8,395 bases of DNA. It comes from Candidatus Zhuqueibacterota bacterium 4484_188 (GTDB taxonomy: Bacteria > Calditrichota > Calditrichia > RBG-13-44-9). The position numbers were made by a program, and so were the translations under genes. Shown here one piece after another: positions 1 through 6,705 of the stretch; within the stretch, counting starts at the first letter, position 1; every line of letters starts with the position of its first letter. Under the pieces are notes generated by a model. The model worked only from the letters and a program-made list of their open reading frames with translations, was not told the DNA's origin and made no database searches. Where the stretch lies: positions 1 through 8,395 of the forward strand of contig MVCZ01000065.1 of NCBI GenBank assembly GCA_002049825.1. The letters are read 5' to 3'.

Positions 1-3
1 AAT

Positions 4-169
4 CGGCGGGCTATTTTCAGCCATCCCTGTCGGGATTTTTCTACCAAAACACCCACCGGTATTTCAACCCAAAATGTCCCGGAGGGACAGGGCACATTAG
101 CCCCGCGGTTCACCGTGGGGTAAGGAACATCCCGTCGTGAATCAGAGTCCCGGCAGGGACGACAGAAAA
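4..169 (+). repeat. Dispersed hairpin-rich repeat, copy A
   Basis: This stretch of about 165 bases recurs, with scattered substitutions, at 579-744 in the same orientation. The modules in order are CGGCGGG near the left end, a small hairpin built on CCCTGTCGGG, the arm pair GTCCC-GGA-GGGAC at 76-88, a strong hairpin at 101-120 (CCCCGCGG, loop TTCA, CCGTGGGG), and a right end with GTCCCGGCAGGGACGACAG at 147-165. Nothing in it looks coding. Dense short palindromes in an intergenic mosaic recall REP or REPIN-type elements, which are often mobilised in trans by a transposase of the RAYT family; no such transposase is present here, so that link is inference. The element may begin before the window. 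Confidence 0.75.
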
Positions 170-309
170 AACACGCCGGCAAACGAAAGTGGGTCCACAG
201 CCGGCGGAAAAATATTTTGTTTGAAACCGGAAAATCGAAACCGGATGGATTTTCGAGTTTCGGAATTCTCTCGTTTGGAATTTGGATTTTGGGAATTGGG
301 ATTTATTTG

Positions 310-335
310 CCTGCCTGCCGATGCAGTCAGGCAGG
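310..335. repeat. Perfect 8-bp palindrome in G/T-rich repeat
   Basis: CCTGCCTG at 310-317 and CAGGCAGG at 328-335 are perfect reverse complements around a 10-base loop. A second, nested pairing is possible (CTGC 315-318 with GCAG 323-326). The palindrome sits in a strand-biased stretch (about 270-363) made of TTTGGAATTTGG-like and GGGATTTG-like words, a low-complexity type of intergenic repeat. There is no T-tract after the hairpin, so it is not a convincing terminator. The stretch 170-382 holds no gene that I can support. Confidence 0.6.
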
Positions 336-381
336 ATATTTGGGATTTGTGGTTTGTGATTTCCTGCCCGGTTTCTACCTT

Positions 382-453
382 TTTTCTGTCGTCCCTCCGG
401 GACTCTTGATTGGCCGGTGTGCTCCTGTTCCCCCCGGTAAAGAGGCTGCGTGA
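382..453 (-). repeat. Short inverted copy of the hairpin-rich repeat
   Basis: TTTTCTGTCGTCCCT followed by CCGGGACTC at 382-406 is nearly the reverse complement of the right end of copy A (145-169). After a middle section shared only loosely with the full element, CCCCCCGGTAAAGAGG at 431-446 resembles the reverse complement of CCTCTTCACCGGCGGG just at the left end of copy B. The stretch therefore looks like a shortened, inverted derivative that keeps both ends and has lost most of the middle. It contains the near-palindrome GTCCCTCCGGGAC (391-403). Confidence 0.55.
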
Positions 454-475
454 GAACGAAAAAATAAGGAGAAAT

Positions 476-547
<72 letters not shown>

Positions 548-578
548 CTTGCGGAGTCATTTTTACACAACCTCTTCA

Positions 579-744
579 CCGGCGGGATAATTTCTTTCAT
601 CCCTCCGGGATTTTTCTATCAAAACGTCCCCGGTATTTCATTCAAAATTGTCCCGGAGGGACAGGGCACATTAGCCCCACGGTTCACCGTGGGGTAAGGA
701 ACACCCCATCGTGAAACAGAGTCCCGGCAGTGGACGACAGAAAA
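579..744 (+). repeat. Dispersed hairpin-rich repeat, copy B
   Basis: This is the second direct copy of the element at 4-169, offset by about 575 bases, with the same modules in the same order. Its central hairpin (675-694) is CCCCACGG, loop TTCA, CCGTGGGG, which is a perfect stem. Copy A has G instead of A in the left arm, which would still pair as G-U in RNA. The right end carries one extra T (CCCGGCAGTGGACGACAG), which breaks the GGGAC arm found in copy A. No coding sequence is supported. The flank just before it (TTTTTACACAACCTCTTCACCGG) may belong to the element. Confidence 0.75.
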
Positions 745-799
745 GAACGTTGGTGTGAACAGGGATAATTTCAAAATCGGTCGGAAATTTGAAACCGGA

Positions 800-871
800 A
801 ACTTGTTCTGCGATATGCGGATTTCTGCTGTTTGGAACTTGTTCTGCGATATGCGGATTTCTGCTGTTTGG
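800..871 (+). repeat. Perfect 36-bp tandem duplication
   Basis: Two identical, directly adjacent 36-base units occupy 800-835 and 836-871. Each begins AACTTGTTCTGCG and ends CTGCTGTTTGG. The lack of any difference between the copies suggests a recent slippage or duplication event. The unit length is a multiple of three and stays open in one frame, but the surrounding reading frame runs through dispersed repeats and has no start context, so I do not call a protein. Confidence 0.9.
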
Positions 872-910
872 AAATTGCTTTTTTGGGATTTTCTTCGTGC
901 ACATCCCCCA

Positions 911-968
911 TTTTCAATCGTCCCTGACGGGACTGTGTATTTGCCGGCGCGCACCCGTCTTACCGGGT
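911..968 (-). repeat. Second short inverted repeat copy
   Basis: TTTTCAATCGTCCCTGACGGGACTG resembles both the stretch at 382-406 and the reverse complement of the right end of copy B. It contains the hairpin GTCCC-TGAC-GGGAC (920-933). It continues TTGCCGGCGCGCACC, matching TTGGCCGGTGTGCTCC at about 407-425, and ends with a weak pair, ACCCG (953-957) and CGGGT (964-968). Copy B plus this element therefore repeats the layout of copy A plus the element at 382-453. From 969 to about 1060 nothing else is recognisable. Confidence 0.5.
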
Positions 969-1061
969 CAAAAAGAAACCGGAGACATGCTCTGCCCGAC
1001 ACGTTGAGTGTGTTGCATACAAACCGGGGAAAGCGGTGAGAGGAAAATTAAAATTCATTCG

Positions 1062-1091
1062 TTGAAAATTGGTCATTTTTTCGTATATTTA
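1062..1091 (+). promoter_or_regulatory. Promoter of the patatin-like gene, Bacteroidota type
   Basis: TTG (1062-1064), a 19-base spacer and TATATTTA (1084-1091) fit the Bacteroidota primary promoter pattern TTTG-N19-TAnnTTTG with a single deviation at the last base of the -7 box. Read as an enterobacterial sigma-70 promoter it would be TTGAAA-N16-TATATT, also acceptable. The expected start of transcription is near 1097, which gives a leader of about 35 bases before the chosen start codon. Confidence 0.6.
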
Positions 1092-1131
1092 AAGCTGCAT
1101 TTTCGTGAAGTGGGGAATTTGAGGAATGACT

Positions 1132-2037
1132 ATGAAAACGGCGTTGGTACTGGGTGGCGGCGGAGCCCGCGGGTTAGCCCACCTGGGGGTTTTAAAAGCC
1201 CTGGAAAATGAGGGAATTCGACCGGACCTGATTGTTGGGTGCAGCATTGGGGCAATCATTGGCGGCATGTATGCCCAGAACCCGGATATTAAGCAGGTAC
1301 AAGAACGGGTTAGACTATTTTTTGAAAGCGAACACTACCAGGACTTAAACATCAATGTGCTGGAACGCCACCGCAACGGAACCGAAAATAAAGATTTCAT
1401 TCAGCAAATTGCCCGCAACACCATACGGCGGGTGATGCTGAACTTAGTGGTTTCACGCCTGTCGATAATGAAAGCGGAAAAAATTGACAAGGTCATCGAC
1501 TTTTTGATTGATGAAGGAAACATTGAAGATACCAAGATTCCCTTCGCCTGCAATGCCACTGATTTGTCCAGTGGTCAACCGGTGCTTTTCCGGGAAGGCA
1601 ATATTCGACTGGCCATAAAAGCCAGCAGCACCATTCCGGGTTACCTGCCGCCGGTGAAAAACGATTCACAGCTTCTGGTGGACGGGGCGGTTACTTTCAC
1701 CCTTCCGGTAAAATTTGCCAAAATGCTGGGTGCCGACTTTATTATTGCGGTGGATGTAAAACAGGAACTAAAACCCCAGGCAAATTTCCGCAATGTGTTT
1801 GACGTGCTGCTTCGGGCAAACGCGGTTACTTCCTCCCTGTTTGCCGCAGAGGTTTCCCGCATCGCCGATATTATCATTACCCCGCCGGTGGGCGATTTTA
1901 TGTGGTACGATTTTAAAGAAATTGACTGGCTGATTTCCGCCGGCGAAGAAGCCACCCTACTGCGCCTGAAAGAAATCAATAAAAAATACCGCAAGGGGTT
2001 TTTTCGGCGCCTGTTCGGCAGCAAAACCGCCGCCTGA
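1132..2037 (+). CDS. Patatin-like phospholipase family protein
   Basis: Predicted serine lipid acyl hydrolase of the patatin/RssA group, 301 residues, about the usual length for the bacterial single-domain type. The glycine-rich oxyanion loop GGGGARG is at residues 8-14. The nucleophile elbow GCSIG follows at 36-40 (Ser38), and the dyad aspartate lies in DGA at 184-186 (Asp184). All catalytic parts are present, so it should be active. The start at 1132 is preferred over an in-frame ATG at 1126 because GAGG (1121-1124) sits 7 bases before it, while it abuts the earlier one; that choice would add two residues. There is no signal peptide, so it is probably cytoplasmic or attached to the inner membrane. 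The C-terminus is basic (RKGFFRRLFG), which could help membrane contact. The natural substrate cannot be told from sequence. It appears to be transcribed from its own promoter at 1062-1091. Confidence 0.92.
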   Translation: MKTALVLGGGGARGLAHLGVLKALENEGIRPDLIVGCSIGAIIGGMYAQNPDIKQVQERVRLFFESEHYQDLNINVLERHRNGTENKDFIQQIARNTIRRVMLNLVVSRLSIMKAEKIDKVIDFLIDEGNIEDTKIPFACNATDLSSGQPVLFREGNIRLAIKASSTIPGYLPPVKNDSQLLVDGAVTFTLPVKFAKMLGADFIIAVDVKQELKPQANFRNVFDVLLRANAVTSSLFAAEVSRIADIIITPPVGDFMWYDFKEIDWLISAGEEATLLRLKEINKKYRKGFFRRLFGSKTAA

Positions 2038-2133
2038 CCCGCGTTGGCGTTTGCCACAGGAAAATTTTTAAACCGGGCGCAAACAAATAAAATTTTCACC
2101 GTATCTTTTTACCGGGTTTGAACATCAAATAAA

Positions 2134-2148
2134 GATGAAAAATTCATC
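2134..2148. promoter_or_regulatory. Inverted repeat just before the deoB ribosome site
   Basis: GATGAA (2134-2139) and TTCATC (2143-2148) are perfect inverted arms around AAA. They end one base before CGGGGA, the only candidate ribosome-binding site of deoB, and 11 bases before its start. The repeat could be an operator or a weak mRNA hairpin close to the translation start. I found no well-formed promoter between 2038 and 2159; TATCTTTT at 2102-2109 resembles a -7 box but has no matching upstream box. Confidence 0.35.
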
Positions 2149-2159
2149 CGGGGATTTGA

Positions 2160-3341
2160 ATGAATGAAGTGAAACGAGCAGTTATTATCGTGCTGGATGG
2201 TGTGGGAATTGGCGAATTACCCGACGCCGACCGGTACGGCGACCGCGGCAGCAACACACTGGGAAATATTGCCCGGGCGGTCGGGGGGCTACATCTCCCG
2301 CACTTAGCGGAATTCGGACTGGGAAATATTGCGCCCATCAAAGGCATTGAACCGGCCGAAAAACCGAAAGCAAACTTCGGCAAGATGGCGGAACGGGCGC
2401 CGGGAAAGGATAGTACCAGCGGTCACTGGGAAATTGCCGGCTGCACGCTGGATTTCGCTTTTCCTACTTACCCCAACGGTTTTCCACCGGAAGTGCTGAA
2501 GCCTTTCGAGGAAAAGATCGGCCGGGGTATCCTGGGAAACAAACCGGCTTCGGGAACCGAAATTATCAAAGAGCTGGGGATGGAACACCTAAAAACCGGC
2601 TACCCGATTGTTTACACTTCCGCCGACAGCGTGTTCCAGATTGCCGCCCACGAAGAAATCATCCCGCTGGACGAGTTGTATGAAATGTGCCAAATCGGCC
2701 GTGAAATCCTGACCGGCAAACACGCCGTTTCCAGGGTGATTGCCCGCCCGTTCATCGGAGATTCACCGGAAACTTTTACCCGCACCCGTGCCCGGCGGGA
2801 TTTTTCGCTGAAACCGCCGAAAAAATTGCTGCAGAGCTGCGTGCAGGAAAACGGCTTGCCCACCGTGGGAATTGGCAAAATTGACGACCTGTACGCCGGA
2901 GTGGGGCTGGACGTAAAAATTCATACCAAGGGTAACGAAGACGGTATGAACGTGCTTGCCGAACAGATGAAAACCGTGCGAGAAGGTTTGATTATGATCA
3001 ACCTGGTGGATTTCGATATGCTGTGGGGACACAGGAACAACCCGGCGGGTTTTTATGAAGAATTGCAGCGTTTCGACCGACGGCTGCCGGAGTTTACCGA
3101 ACTGACCAAGCCAGGGGATGTGCTGATTATTACTGCCGACCACGGCAACGATCCGACCACACCCAGCACCGACCACTCCCGCGAATATGTCCCGCTGTTG
3201 GTCCACGGACCCGCGATTCGGCAGGGGGTTAACCTAAAAATCCGGGAATCGTTTGCCGATTTGGGGAAAACGGTAGCAGAGGCGCTCCGGTTGGAAAATT
3301 GTGCCATCGACGGCACAAGCTTCTGGACGCAAATTTCTTAA
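2160..3341 (+). CDS. deoB: Phosphopentomutase
   Basis: Converts (deoxy)ribose 1-phosphate to the 5-phosphate, linking nucleoside salvage to the pentose phosphate pathway and to deoxyribose-phosphate aldolase; cytoplasmic, manganese-dependent, alkaline phosphatase superfamily. The 393-residue length is standard. Numbering matches the Bacillus cereus enzyme as I recall it. Metal and active-site residues are all present: Asp13 in VLDGVGIGE, Asp156 in TSADS, Asp286 and His291 in NLVDFDMLWGH, Asp327 and His328 in TADHGND, and His339 in STDHSREY. The residue aligned with the phosphorylated Thr85 is Ser85 (GKDSTSGHWE), a hydroxyl-for-hydroxyl swap that should keep function. The ribosome site is a modest GGGGA about 5 bases before the ATG. 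No other deo gene is nearby; the next gene starts 92 bases on. Identification is very secure. Confidence 0.97.
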   Translation: MNEVKRAVIIVLDGVGIGELPDADRYGDRGSNTLGNIARAVGGLHLPHLAEFGLGNIAPIKGIEPAEKPKANFGKMAERAPGKDSTSGHWEIAGCTLDFAFPTYPNGFPPEVLKPFEEKIGRGILGNKPASGTEIIKELGMEHLKTGYPIVYTSADSVFQIAAHEEIIPLDELYEMCQIGREILTGKHAVSRVIARPFIGDSPETFTRTRARRDFSLKPPKKLLQSCVQENGLPTVGIGKIDDLYAGVGLDVKIHTKGNEDGMNVLAEQMKTVREGLIMINLVDFDMLWGHRNNPAGFYEELQRFDRRLPEFTELTKPGDVLIITADHGNDPTTPSTDHSREYVPLLVHGPAIRQGVNLKIRESFADLGKTVAEALRLENCAIDGTSFWTQIS

Positions 3342-3433
3342 TTTTCGAATTTTTGATTTTAGTCACAAACTATTTAGTAAAGAATTATGTACTCTTGTCG
3401 ATTTCTACTTTCACTTTAAACAGGATTTAACCA

Positions 3434-3751
3434 ATGACTGTTTTATGGGACAAAATCAAAAAGAATGTTATCGACAGCCTAAACGTGGCAATTGACAAGA
3501 CCGAAGAACTGACCAGCGTGGGCAGAATTAAGCTGGAAATTCTGCAAATCGAAAACCGCCTGGATGAAAAGTACTCCGAGTTAGGGCACTACGTTTACAA
3601 TCGGCTTTCTGCCAAATTGACCAGCATTAAGGTTGACCCAAAAATGAAGGCGCTGCGGGAGGAGATCAGGAAGATTTCGCAGGAATTGGACGCCAAGGAA
3701 AAAGAATTGTGCCGGATTAAAAAGGAAGATGGGATTGATTTCGATTCGTAG
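3434..3751 (+). CDS. Small coiled-coil protein of unknown function
   Basis: A 105-residue protein I do not recognise. It begins MTVLWDKIKKNV and has two helical, charged segments with heptad-like spacing, roughly residues 30-58 (IKLEILQIENRLDEKYSELG) and 67-97 (KMKALREEIRKISQELDAKE), separated by a short SAKLTSIKVDP linker. This suggests a helical hairpin or a dimerising coiled coil. It has no signal peptide or membrane segment and one cysteine (Cys93). A good ribosome site, AGGA at 3422-3425, lies 8 bases before the ATG, and its codon use resembles that of its neighbours, so I take it as real. Its last 23 bases overlap the start of the CapA-family gene, which implies co-transcription and probably translational coupling. 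A role alongside that envelope protein is possible but is only inferred from position. Confidence 0.8.
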   Translation: MTVLWDKIKKNVIDSLNVAIDKTEELTSVGRIKLEILQIENRLDEKYSELGHYVYNRLSAKLTSIKVDPKMKALREEIRKISQELDAKEKELCRIKKEDGIDFDS

Positions 3752-4772
3752 AAGCGCCTACACATTGCTACTGCTGCTCATCAGTCTTTTGCCGGTTGTG
3801 GCTTCCGGCGAAACCGGTGCCATTAAAATTATAGCCGGTGGCGACCTCATGCTGGGCTCCTGGATTCAGGAAACCGTGCAGACTGAAGGCTGGGACTACC
3901 CTTTCCGGGAAATCGATACCGTGCTGACAGATGCGGACATTGTGTTTGCAAACCTGGAAGCACCCTTTGGCACCGACGGTTCCGCATTTGAAAAAGCTTA
4001 CACCTTCAGAGTAAAGCCTTCGTTAGTGAATGTCCTGACCGCGGGCAAAATCAACATGGTCAGCCTGGCAAACAATCACATCCTGGACTTCGGGGAAGAT
4101 GTTCTCCGGCAAACCCGGACGATATTGAGTGAGAAAGGAATTCATTTCTCCGGTGCGGGCAAGAATTTGAGCGAAGCACGACAACCGGTTATATTTACCG
4201 TTGGCGGCAAAAAAATCGCCTGGGCTTGTTACAGCCTTACCTTCCCGGAAGAATTTTGGGCCAGCGATTCCTCGGCGGGAACATGTTTTCCGTGGGAAGC
4301 TTTTTTCTTTGATGACATCCGGCGGTTTAAGCGGGAGAACGACCTGGTAGTGGTCTCGTTTCACTGGGGCAGCGAGTTGATGACTTCCCCCAAGGACTAC
4401 CAGGTGCTGCTGGCGCACCAGACTATCGAATGCGGTGCCGACCTGATCCTGGGACACCATCCCCACGTGCTGCAGGGACTCGAGATTTACAAAGACAAGC
4501 TGATTGCCTACAGCCTGGGAAATTTTGTTTTTGGTTCTTACAGCGAAAATGTAAAAGAGAGCATGCTGTTAAAGATTGCATTTCAATCCGGTGGTAATTG
4601 GCGGTGTAAAATCATTCCGCTGAACGTGTATAACAAGGAAGTGAAATTTCAACCGAGGTTTCTGCGGGACGGAAAACGTGAAGATTTTTTTGGAAATTTA
4701 CGTGAATTATCGCTGGAACTTAACAATCAAAGAGACGTTATTGGAAAGGGCGATTGGATTAAGGAAAAATAA
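3729..4772 (+). CDS. CapA-family secreted phosphoesterase-like protein
   Basis: Member of the CapA / PGA_cap metallophosphoesterase-fold family, named after a poly-gamma-glutamate capsule protein; many members act in the envelope with unknown substrates. An N-terminal signal peptide is clear: basic IRRSA, the hydrophobic run YTLLLLLISLLPVV, then a likely cut after ASG near residue 27. Family motifs follow in order: GGDLMLG at 37-43, NLEAPF at 75-80, SLANNHILDFG at 112-122, SFHWGSE at 210-216, GHHPHVLQG at 242-250, and YSLGNFVFG at 261-269. The Asp, Asn and His residues expected to bind metal are present, and 347 residues is typical. The start is uncertain. The ATG at 3729 directly abuts GGAAG (3724-3728), whereas an in-frame TTG at 3735 would have 6 bases of spacing and lose only two residues. 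No capB or capC neighbour is seen, so capsule synthesis should not be assumed. Confidence 0.9.
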   Translation: MGLISIRRSAYTLLLLLISLLPVVASGETGAIKIIAGGDLMLGSWIQETVQTEGWDYPFREIDTVLTDADIVFANLEAPFGTDGSAFEKAYTFRVKPSLVNVLTAGKINMVSLANNHILDFGEDVLRQTRTILSEKGIHFSGAGKNLSEARQPVIFTVGGKKIAWACYSLTFPEEFWASDSSAGTCFPWEAFFFDDIRRFKRENDLVVVSFHWGSELMTSPKDYQVLLAHQTIECGADLILGHHPHVLQGLEIYKDKLIAYSLGNFVFGSYSENVKESMLLKIAFQSGGNWRCKIIPLNVYNKEVKFQPRFLRDGKREDFFGNLRELSLELNNQRDVIGKGDWIKEK

Positions 4773-4784
4773 TCGTTATTTTAT
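4754..4784 (+). promoter_or_regulatory. Candidate promoter of the sigma factor gene
   Basis: TTG (4754-4756), a 20-base spacer and TATTTTAT (4777-4784) partly fit the Bacteroidota pattern TTTG-N19/20-TAnnTTTG; the last two bases of the -7 box differ. It overlaps the end of the CapA-family gene, so the sigma factor may have its own start in addition to read-through. Weak evidence by itself. Confidence 0.35.
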
Positions 4785-4809
4785 AAACCTAAAACCTAAT
4801 CACAGAGCG

Positions 4810-4817
4810 AAGGAGGT
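4810..4817 (+). promoter_or_regulatory. Full-consensus Shine-Dalgarno, wide spacing
   Basis: AAGGAGGT is a full match to the anti-Shine-Dalgarno sequence. It is the strongest ribosome-binding site in the window, but it lies 12 bases before the ATG at 4830, longer than usual. No other in-frame start is closer. Confidence 0.7.
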
Positions 4818-4829
4818 ATTCGAAAAAGA

Positions 4830-5678
4830 ATGGCGCGAGGTTCAGTAAGTCGAGCAAGTCAATCGCTCGATAAATATTTGCAGGAAATTGGCGAGGTTCC
4901 TTTATTAACCCCCCAGGAAGAGATTGAGCTGGCTCGCCGAATCAAAGAGGCAGATCAGACCGCATTGGAGAAATTGACCAAATCCAATCTGCGGTTTGTC
5001 GTGAGTGTTGCCAAACAGTACCAAAACCAGGGGCTTTCGCTGGGCGATTTGATTAACGAAGGCAATCTGGGGCTGATCAAGGCAGCGAAACGTTTTGACG
5101 AAACCCGCGGGTTTAAATTTATTTCTTACGCGGTGTGGTGGATTCGGCAGAGCATTTTGCAGGCGCTGGCAGAACAATCCCGGGTGGTTCGCCTGCCCCT
5201 GAACCGGGTTGGCGCACTCAACAAAATCGGCAAAGCTTATTCGGCGCTGGAACAGGAGTTCGAACGGGAACCCAGTGCCAGTGAAATCGCCGAACAGTTG
5301 GAGATGACCGATTTTGAAGTGGCTGACACGCTGAAAATTTCCGGTCGGCACCTGAGTATGGACGCACCGTTCAGCAACAGCGAAGACAACCGTTTGCTGG
5401 ATGTGATCCAGAACGACCATTTGCCGCCGCCTGACGACGACCTGATTGGCGAGTCACTGAAGGTGGAAATTGACCGTGCTTTAGCCACACTCACCAAACG
5501 GGAAGCCGAAGTGGTGCGGTTGTATTTTGGTCTGGGACAGGAACATCCCCTGACGCTGGAAGAAATTGGCGAACGCTTTAACCTGACCCGTGAACGGGTG
5601 CGACAGATTAAAGAGAAAGCGATTCGTCGGTTACGGCACACTTCCCGCAGCCGGGCGTTGCGGGCTTTCCTGGGATAA
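4830..5678 (+). CDS. rpoD: RpoD-like primary sigma factor, short Bacteroidota type
   Basis: Sigma-70 family factor that directs RNA polymerase to promoters. At 282 residues it lacks region 1.1 and the non-conserved insert, as in the primary sigma of Bacteroidota (about 287 residues), which it resembles closely. Region 1.2 is at about 12-42 (SLDKYLQEIGEVPLLTPQEE). Region 2 is at about 43-115, with the core-binding DLINEGNLGLIKAAKRFD and the -10-reading and melting stretch FKFISYAVWWIRQSILQALA. Region 3 is at about 120-200, ending in the acidic finger QNDHLPPPDDD. Region 4 is at about 215-282, with the -35-reading helix-turn-helix LTLEEIGERFNLTRERVRQI. All core motifs are intact. It is most likely the housekeeping factor rather than an alternative one, though a group 2 paralogue cannot be excluded without the rest of the genome. 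It ends 24 bases before a strong terminator. Confidence 0.93.
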   Translation: MARGSVSRASQSLDKYLQEIGEVPLLTPQEEIELARRIKEADQTALEKLTKSNLRFVVSVAKQYQNQGLSLGDLINEGNLGLIKAAKRFDETRGFKFISYAVWWIRQSILQALAEQSRVVRLPLNRVGALNKIGKAYSALEQEFEREPSASEIAEQLEMTDFEVADTLKISGRHLSMDAPFSNSEDNRLLDVIQNDHLPPPDDDLIGESLKVEIDRALATLTKREAEVVRLYFGLGQEHPLTLEEIGERFNLTRERVRQIKEKAIRRLRHTSRSRALRAFLG

Positions 5679-5702
5679 ACACCCGATTTTTGCAATAAAT
5701 AT

Positions 5703-5734
5703 AAAACCCGAGGCAACACTGCTTCGGGTTTTTT
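5703..5734. terminator. Intrinsic terminator, probably bidirectional
   Basis: AAAACCCGAGGC (5703-5714) and GCTTCGGGTTTT (5721-5732) form a 12-pair stem with one G-U pair and the loop AACACT, followed by T residues. It ends sigma factor transcription 24 bases after the stop codon. On the minus strand the stem is also followed by a U-rich run (from AATATAAAA before the stem), 29 bases after the stop of the GIY-YIG gene, so it can serve both converging transcripts. Confidence 0.9.
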
Positions 5735-5763
5735 ATTTAATACCATTGACTTGATGTTCTTTA

Positions 5764-6696
5764 TTATGGGTAAGATAAAATTGAATAAGAAGTAACGTCT
5801 ATTTTGCTATTTTTATAAACAACAAATATTTTTTGCCCATCAAACCTGATAAAAATATCTACGGAGTCGCGTTTAAATACTTCAGGATCATTCTGAAAAA
5901 CAAATGCTTTTATTATTTTAAGTGGAATAAATAAGATTGGACCACGAGGCATTAAAAGATAACCCTCGCCTTTCTCAAGACATGTCATAGAACTAACCGG
6001 TTTGTTCCCACGAAATGTTACCTGCCAACCTCTTCTTTTAGTACTACCCGCCCGGATAAAGGTTTTTTGACTGTTAATAAGGGCTTCTTTCTTTCCCCAT
6101 TTTTGAATATCGTAGCCATTTCTTTGTAAAATTCTCTTTACTTCATCATTGTAAACCTCATCGTCACCCCGCTCAGTTAACACTTTGGTTATTTTACTTT
6201 TCTTAGTAAGTAAAATAATAATTTCTTCTTTAAAAGAATGAACTAATGTTGATTGCGTGGAGCTCAAGCTGGGTGTTCTGCTACTCATTGTCAACACTTT
6301 ATATCGGTTTATTTTAAAGAGTTTTACAAGATAGTTTTCGAGAACAAGTCGGATATTTTCGTCATTTAAATCAGATTGAGCTGCATTTCGTGCATCATTA
6401 ATAATAATCGCTCTTTCCCAGTTTTTAATTTTCTCCTCCGGAGATTTAATATGGGTAGCCAATCGTGATTTTAGATTTTCTGACTGTCCAATATACACTT
6501 TTTTGCCACTTCTTTCATCAAACAACAAGTAAATTCCAGGGATTGGTGAGTTACCTATTTCATTTATTGTAATGTCTAATGCTTCTTCTTTTCTTGGGAT
6601 ATCCCAAGAGCGAAGATTACCTATCAAGGTCCTTGATCTTACAATACCCAACCCATTTGCCGGATTACCCAAATATCCTAAATCACGAGTTGCCAT
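5764..6696 (-). CDS. GIY-YIG endonuclease, putative restriction enzyme
   Basis: A 310-residue protein with a complete GIY-YIG nuclease domain at about residues 52-132. GIY is at 54-56, YIG at 68-70 (in KKVYIGQS), the catalytic arginine is probably Arg78 (LKSRLATH), the metal-binding glutamate is Glu120 (LVLENYLVKLF), and an Asn follows at 130. The first 50 residues and the part after 140 match nothing I know. The middle (about 150-200) is helical, while the C-terminal part (about 205-310) looks beta-rich, with KRRGWQVTFRG at 220-230 and LLMPRGPILFIPL at 247-259. The C-terminal part is a candidate DNA-recognition domain. It lies 9 bases after the methyltransferase, with AAGGA within the end of that gene about 12 bases before the ATG, so the two are surely co-transcribed. 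Cleavage of unmethylated DNA is inferred from this pairing; known GIY-YIG restriction enzymes include Eco29kI and Hpy188I. The gene is AT-rich compared with region 2. A homing or repair role is less likely given the partner. Confidence 0.8.
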   Translation of the reverse strand: MATRDLGYLGNPANGLGIVRSRTLIGNLRSWDIPRKEEALDITINEIGNSPIPGIYLLFDERSGKKVYIGQSENLKSRLATHIKSPEEKIKNWERAIIINDARNAAQSDLNDENIRLVLENYLVKLFKINRYKVLTMSSRTPSLSSTQSTLVHSFKEEIIILLTKKSKITKVLTERGDDEVYNDEVKRILQRNGYDIQKWGKKEALINSQKTFIRAGSTKRRGWQVTFRGNKPVSSMTCLEKGEGYLLMPRGPILFIPLKIIKAFVFQNDPEVFKRDSVDIFIRFDGQKIFVVYKNSKIDVTSYSILSYP

Positions 6697-6705
6697 AAAA
6701 TTTCA

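Noticed and set aside
755..1039. 94-codon frame with a 12-residue internal protein repeat
   Set aside because: The protein repeat is just the 36-base DNA duplication read in frame, and the rest of the frame crosses a dispersed repeat.
2038..2133. Promoter or terminator between the patatin-like gene and deoB
   Set aside because: TATCTTTT at 2102 has no TTG box 17-21 bases upstream, and the GTTTGC/GCAAAC pair is too far apart and lacks a T-tract.
3300..3315. GTGCC-ATCGAC-GGCAC hairpin at the end of deoB as a terminator
   Set aside because: It lies within the coding sequence and is followed by AAGCTTCTGG rather than a T-tract.
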